Below are positions 60,458-64,000 of a stretch of 64,000 bases of DNA, one piece after another. The stretch is from positions 124,001 through 188,000 of the forward strand of contig NZ_JAPZVN010000006.1 of assembly GCF_027533845.1 (NCBI RefSeq), read 5' to 3'. The first letter of the stretch is position 1, and every line of letters starts with the position of its first letter. The notes beneath the pieces were generated by a model. The model saw only the letters and a program-made list of their open reading frames with translations, was not told the origin of the DNA and ran no database searches. The DNA comes from Streptomyces sp. RPT161 (GTDB taxonomy: Bacteria > Actinomycetota > Actinomycetes > Streptomycetales > Streptomycetaceae). Position numbers and translations under genes: made by a program.

Positions 60458-60913
60458 GAGTTCCTTCGGTAGTTCGGAATCGGACATCGGGTCGAAGTGG
60501 AGGCCTCCACCCGGACAGACGTCCGACCCTGGCCGAGGTTGCAGGCGACGGCCGACGAATTTTTCGCAAGCGCGGTGGACGGCCACGGCCCGCACCCGCC
60601 GTTGTCCGACTGCCCCAAAGGAAGGTCGAGGCGATGCATGGCCTGGCCACCGATGACGCGGTGGCGGCCGGTGGTGACCACCAACTTCATGCGCCGTCCG
60701 GCGATCCTTGGGGTAGCCCTGGCCCTTCAGGCGCCACAGGTCCATGTCGAAGCCGGAGCTCTTGAAAGATGTGTCCTCGGGCTTCTTGTTCCCTTTCGAG
60801 TCCCATCGATTGAGAAACGAGTCGCCGCGCCAGTCGAGTTGGCGGGCGATTTCGGGCTCGTAGAAGTCCAGGATGCTGCGCAGGGCGTGGACGCGCCGGA
60901 AGGCGCCGGCAAC
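60458..60913 (-). pseudogene. Upstream region with an orphan coding remnant
   Basis: This region separates the secreted-protein gene from the plus-strand HATPase gene. On the minus strand at about 60720-60910 the translation ALRSILDFYEPEIARQLDWR, GDSFLNRWDSKGNKKPEDTS and GFDMDLWRLKGQGYP is clearly protein-like, with lower GC at third positions than its neighbours. Its start and end are lost. I do not recognise it. Confidence 0.4.
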
Positions 60914-61372
60914 GTGTTGACTGTGACCTGCGCCTACGCCCCATGCGTCTACCCGCGGCAGGCCGCTGCCCGGCGTCCGCCAGCGCCGGGCAGTGCCTGC
61001 CCCCTGGCGCACCGCCCGGAAGCCGCCGGAGAAGCCCGAAAGATCACCAAAGGGGTCCTGGCCCAGTGGAGAGTCACCGAGGAGGTGGCCGACTCGGTGC
61101 TGCTCACCGTCTCCGAACTCGTCACCAGCGCTGTGGAGCACGCCCGGCCCCCACTGAACCTGGAACTGGGCTGGGACCCCGGCACCCGGCGGGTGCACAT
61201 CGAGGTTTCCAACGGAGGCCCTGCCGCCACGGACAGCGACTGGGCGGCTAGCTGTAGCCGCGGCGAGCACGGCCGCGGGCTGGAGATCATCGATCAGCTC
61301 ACCACCGCGCACGGCGACCCCCAACAGCTCGGACCCGCCATCCACTGGGCCGACGTGGTGCCGCCAGCCTGA
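60914..61372 (+). CDS. ATP-binding protein of the RsbW-like HATPase family
   Basis: This encodes about 152 residues. The GHKL ATPase fold shows as ITKGVLAQWRVTEEVADSVL, the N-box region SELVTSAVEHARPPLNLELG, IEVSNGGPA, and GEHGRGLEIIDQL. Streptomyces encodes many such proteins, thought to act as anti-sigma or signalling kinases. In the N-box the usual ELVTNAVxHA has Ser instead of Asn, the Mg-ATP ligand, so ATP binding may be weakened. The start is uncertain: GTG 60914 or GTG 60923, neither with a strong ribosome site. Confidence 0.75.
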   Translation: MLTVTCAYAPCVYPRQAAARRPPAPGSACPLAHRPEAAGEARKITKGVLAQWRVTEEVADSVLLTVSELVTSAVEHARPPLNLELGWDPGTRRVHIEVSNGGPAATDSDWAASCSRGEHGRGLEIIDQLTTAHGDPQQLGPAIHWADVVPPA

Positions 61373-61570
61373 CCTGACCACATCGCATGGCTCATCGCCC
61401 AGCCGAAGCCGCCTCCGCTCCCGCACCAGTTGTTTGTGGGGGCTAGTCACGACCATCTGCGAGCGCGAGCAGGCCGACGACGTCGGCGATCGGCTCCACC
61501 GCGCCTTCCCTCAACTGCCCGATGTGCCGGGCTGCCTGACTGCTGATGGTTGGAGGCAACCCCAGTAAAG

Positions 61571-61586
61571 TGGACCCGGAAGTCCA
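61571..61586. promoter_or_regulatory. TetR operator upstream of the TetR gene
   Basis: TGGACCCGGAAGTCCA (arms TGGAC and GTCCA with a 6-bp spacer) lies 22 bp before the TetR start codon. The same palindrome, differing at one spacer base, lies at 63349-63364 upstream of the quinone oxidoreductase. Confidence 0.82.
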
Positions 61587-61607
61587 ATTGTTCTCGGGAG
61601 CGGAATC

Positions 61608-62396
61608 ATGCGGGATGCGCTGACACCGAAGGGGCAGGCCACGCGATTGCGCATCATCGAAGGCGCGGCCGAGGTCCTTCGGGAGAAGGGGGTCGCGTTC
61701 GCGACGCTGGACGACGTTCGGATGCGGACCGGGACAAGCAAGAGTCAGCTCTTCCACTACTTCCCTGCGGGAAAGGACGCGTTGCTGCTCGCGGTCGCGC
61801 AGTACGAGGCGGACCGGGTACTGGACGATCAGATGCCGCAGTTGGGGTGTCTGGACTCATGGGAAGCCTGGCACCGGTGGCGGGACGTCGTCGTGGAGCG
61901 GTACGAGGCGCAGGGCGATCACTGCCCGCTGAGCTCGTTGTTCCTGCAGATCGGCCGAAACAACCCGGGGGCCAGGGCCGTGGTCGTCGAGTTGATGAGG
62001 AAGTGGCAGGACAGCCTGTCCGCCGGCATCCGGGCGCTGCAGGAAAACGGGCTGCTGCCGATGTCCCTCGACGTCGACCAGGCAGCCGCCGCGATGCTCG
62101 CCGCTGTCCAGGGCGGAGTGTCAATCATGCTGTCCACCGGGAAATCCACACATCTGCGGGCAGCCCTCGACTGGGGGATCGTGCAGCTGCGGGCCGCTGG
62201 CCAACTCGGCGACTGGGACAGCGAGTTGGCCAGCGGCCGCGCGGGGCGGCCACCCGCACGAAGTTCCTCGGTTCGGGCAGACGGCCTGGCCGTCAGGGCA
62301 GGAGCAGCAGCTTGCCCGTTGTACGGCGGGATTCGATGTCCTCGTGCGCCTTCGCCGCGTCCGCGAGCGCGTAGCTGCCACCGATGTGCGGCTTGA
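61608..62396 (+). CDS. TetR-family transcriptional regulator
   Basis: This encodes 262 residues as read. The helix-turn-helix has IIEGAAEVLREKGVAFATLD and MRTGTSKSQLFHYFPAGKDA; a ligand-binding domain (about 75-200) follows, to AAGQLGDWDSELASG. The last roughly 55 residues are Arg/Ser/Pro-rich and overlap the 3' end of the convergent oxidoreductase gene by about 100 bp. The original stop has therefore probably been lost by a frameshift and the natural length is nearer 200-210. It shares its operator with the convergent oxidoreductase. Confidence 0.88.
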   Translation: MRDALTPKGQATRLRIIEGAAEVLREKGVAFATLDDVRMRTGTSKSQLFHYFPAGKDALLLAVAQYEADRVLDDQMPQLGCLDSWEAWHRWRDVVVERYEAQGDHCPLSSLFLQIGRNNPGARAVVVELMRKWQDSLSAGIRALQENGLLPMSLDVDQAAAAMLAAVQGGVSIMLSTGKSTHLRAALDWGIVQLRAAGQLGDWDSELASGRAGRPPARSSSVRADGLAVRAGAAACPLYGGIRCPRAPSPRPRARSCHRCAA

Positions 62397-63255
62397 GCTG
62401 CCCTGTCGCGGCGAGGTCGAAGACCTCGGCCGTGCGGCGGACCAGAGCGGCACGGTCGGGCACGTGGTCGAGGACGTTCGGATAGGTCAGCAGGATGCTG
62501 CTGGGAAGATCCATCGGGGTGAGCGAGGGGATGCCCATGAAGGGGCCGTAGTAGGCGTGTACCCCGTGGCGGCGCAGCGACAGCTGCGACGAACGGAACG
62601 TCGGGGCACCGCCGCCGTCGTACACAACATCCGCGCCCTCGCCGCCGGTGAGCTTGCGCACCTGGTCCTCGAAGCCCCCGCCGCTGGAGACGAGTACGTG
62701 GTCGGCCCCGGCCTCCTTTGCGACGGCGACCTTCTCCTGCCGGGAGACCAGCCCGATCACGGAGCCACCGCGTGCCTTGATCATCTGCGTGAGCAGCAGG
62801 CCGACCCCACCTGCGGCCGCGTGCACCACGGCCACGTCGCCGGGCTTGATCGAATATGACTCGGTGGTGAAGTGGTTCGCCGTCAGCCCCTGCATCATCA
62901 GTGACGCCGCCATCTCATCGGCGATGCCGTCGGGGACCTTGACCAGGGAGTCCGCGGGAATCGCGAGCAGTTCGGCGTAGCTGCCGGGGTGGTAGGCCCA
63001 CGCGACCCGGTCGCCGACCGGCAGGGCGCGCACGCCGTCGCCGAGCGCGGTGACGTGGCCCATCCCCTCCACGCCCAGGGCGGTGGGGAGTGACCAGCCG
63101 GGCAGTGCGGTGGTCCGGGCGCCGATGTCCATGTAGTTCACTCCCGCCACACCGAGGCGGACCAGCACCTGCCCCGGGCCCGGAGTTGGATCCGGCACCT
63201 CGGTCCACGTCATGACCTCCGGTCCGCCGTAAGTGTTGATGAAGATCGCGTGCAT
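62293..63255 (-). CDS. Zinc-independent quinone oxidoreductase (MDR family)
   Basis: This encodes 320 residues, NADPH:quinone-reductase type. The N-terminal domain contains VLVRLGVAGVNYMDIGARTT. The cofactor motif is VVHAAAGGVGLLLTQMIKAR and the C-terminus ends ESRRTTGKLLLLP. It reduces quinones or other enones with NADPH. The ATG at 63255 gives the family start; the longer in-frame upstream part is unsupported. A palindrome shared with the TetR gene lies about 94 bp upstream, so it is probably derepressed by the TetR ligand. Confidence 0.92.
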   Translation of the reverse strand: MHAIFINTYGGPEVMTWTEVPDPTPGPGQVLVRLGVAGVNYMDIGARTTALPGWSLPTALGVEGMGHVTALGDGVRALPVGDRVAWAYHPGSYAELLAIPADSLVKVPDGIADEMAASLMMQGLTANHFTTESYSIKPGDVAVVHAAAGGVGLLLTQMIKARGGSVIGLVSRQEKVAVAKEAGADHVLVSSGGGFEDQVRKLTGGEGADVVYDGGGAPTFRSSQLSLRRHGVHAYYGPFMGIPSLTPMDLPSSILLTYPNVLDHVPDRAALVRRTAEVFDLAATGQLKPHIGGSYALADAAKAHEDIESRRTTGKLLLLP

Positions 63256-63348
63256 GAAGAGCCTGCTCTCGCCGCTTGGTTGCCGCGTGGCCGGGGTGAT
63301 CGGCCGCCACTGAGTTGGGCCGATACCGAGAACGTAGGACCGAAAAAA

Positions 63349-63364
63349 TGGACCCGCAAGTCCA
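63349..63364. promoter_or_regulatory. TetR operator upstream of the quinone oxidoreductase
   Basis: TGGACCCGCAAGTCCA matches the TetR-gene operator at 61571-61586 in 15 of 16 bases. It lies 94 bp upstream of the oxidoreductase start. Confidence 0.82.
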
Positions 63365-63639
63365 GAAAGTTGTCTGGTGTCGTGTGACACTCGATCATGA
63401 CTTCCGAGCGCATCAGTGTTGTCGAAACTCACGAACGTTTCGAACGCCTCCCGTCGCCCTCGGATCGCTCCCAAAGTGGCGAGCAAGCGCTGCTCAAGGG
63501 GGTGAACGTGGGCAGAACGGCCTCCAACAACCGAGCAGTGCCGCGGCAGCGGCAATAGGGGAGCGGCGCCGTTGTCGTGCAGCGGGGCCGACTGCTGCAT
63601 GCAGCAGGTCTGTGCATCAACCGGTGCTTTCGGCTGCTG
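63365..63639. other. Gap without a supported gene
   Basis: No feature was recognised beyond GC-rich shadow frames. Confidence 0.35.
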
Positions 63640-64000
63640 CACTGGGCCTGCCGCACGAGGTCCGGCTCCGCGGCATGGGCCCGGCCAGAGGATTCCTCTG
63701 TGTCCGATGCTGCGATGTCTCTCTGGGCGTCTGCTGCAAGTGCTGCGGCGACGAAGCCAGGACCACCGACCAGGCGATCTGCTGGCGCTGCCTGCCCGCC
63801 GTCAGACCAACACACGTCTCGCGGGTCCGAACGCTTCCATATCCGAGCCCTTGCACCCGCTGGCCCAGGCCATCATCGGCATTCCTCGCCCCAACACCGG
63901 GTGAACTTGGGTCAGTCAGAACCCGCGCGTCCGGAAACTGCTGCGCGACTTGGCCGACGGAGCATCGCCCTCAGCCACGAGACCCTCGACAGCCTGCTGG
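63640..64000 (+). pseudogene. Integrase-like N-terminal remnant running off the window
   Basis: The plus strand reads a cysteine-rich zinc-ribbon-like segment (FLCVRCCDVSLGVCCKCCGD, AICWRCL), then HPLAQAIIGIPRPNTG in another frame, then VRKLLRDLADGAS and, after a further frameshift, ALSHETLDSLL. The order of a Cys-rich start and a helical LLRDL...LSHETLDSL part resembles N-termini of some Streptomyces integrase-like proteins. It is broken by frameshifts and cut by the window edge, so the identity is tentative. Confidence 0.4.

Noticed and set aside
60065-61456. 463-codon minus-strand frame as one protein
   Set aside because: It joins the secreted Ala/Pro-rich protein, an orphan remnant and the antisense of the HATPase gene; only the last 130 codons have a start site, signal peptide and operon context.
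1-64000. tRNA, rRNA and riboswitch genes
   Set aside because: No tRNA cloverleaf with TTCGA arm in context, no rRNA stretch and no recognised riboswitch core was noticed by eye; a tRNAscan or Infernal run would be needed to exclude small RNAs.

Overview
The window looks like a high-GC actinomycete, almost certainly a Streptomyces. The evidence is the GC-rich third codon positions, GGAGG-type ribosome sites, a 2-methylisoborneol (2-MIB) operon, an HSP18/RheA heat-shock pair, an RPH-type rifamycin phosphotransferase with its 19-bp RAE box, an ECF42/DGPF pair and many single regulator-target cassettes. Broken genes, IS3, IS5-like and Tn3 transposase remnants and two decayed tyrosine integrases are scattered throughout. 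That suggests a chromosome arm or a large plasmid rather than the chromosome core.

Layout: 0.3-2.6 kb holds a heat-shock locus (hsp18 and two DUF2267 genes, divergent from rheA, with the exact RheA operator between them). 2.9-6.6 kb is the 2-MIB operon: a cyclic-nucleotide-binding family 2B encapsulin shell, 2-MIB synthase, and GPP C2-methyltransferase. 6.7-11.2 kb has a SnoaL-like protein, a LysR regulator with an MFS exporter, a dead aldo/keto reductase and a VOC protein. 11.3-12.3 kb is IS3 debris. 12.4-16 kb is a TetR regulator divergent from a hydrolase/F420-oxidoreductase/esterase operon with tandem palindromic operators. 16-20.8 kb has remnants, a quinone oxidoreductase divergent from a GlxA/AraC-type regulator, and a cyclase-family hydrolase.

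21.9-25.1 kb is a lower-GC island. It holds a 635-residue protein that I read as an aerolysin/ETX-MTX2-like pore-forming region joined to a six-bladed beta-propeller, a 151-residue hydrophilic partner, a small downstream ORF, and a decayed second copy of the large gene. This is the best candidate for an undescribed system. 25.1-29 kb is mostly decayed (an Mrr-type nuclease and a methyltransferase) around an intact CmtR-like/CDF metal pair. 29.5-30 kb encodes a secreted protein.

30.5-38.4 kb is one stand-alone reducing type I PKS, KS-AT-DH-cMT-ER-KR-ACP, 2626 residues, with no thioesterase and no other pathway genes beside it. 39-45 kb has DUF6228, a tautomerase with a broken LysR neighbour, and an ECF42 sigma factor/DGPF/dienelactone-hydrolase block bracketed by inverted Tn3 transposase fragments. 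45.5-48.7 kb has an Rrf2 regulator with an SDR target sharing one operator sequence, a cupin and two small proteins. 49.2-54.5 kb has an XRE regulator/AKR pair and rph with its RAE. 55-57.4 kb has a dead integrase and a TetR/NmrA-like pair. 58-61.4 kb has a secreted duplicated-motif protein, an ECF sigma/membrane protein/Ala-Pro-rich secreted protein operon and an HATPase protein. 61.6-63.3 kb has a TetR regulator convergent with a quinone oxidoreductase, again sharing one operator. The right edge runs into another integrase remnant.

All family assignments come from reading the translated sequence without database searches. Operator-regulator pairings are inferred from shared palindromes and gene orientation.
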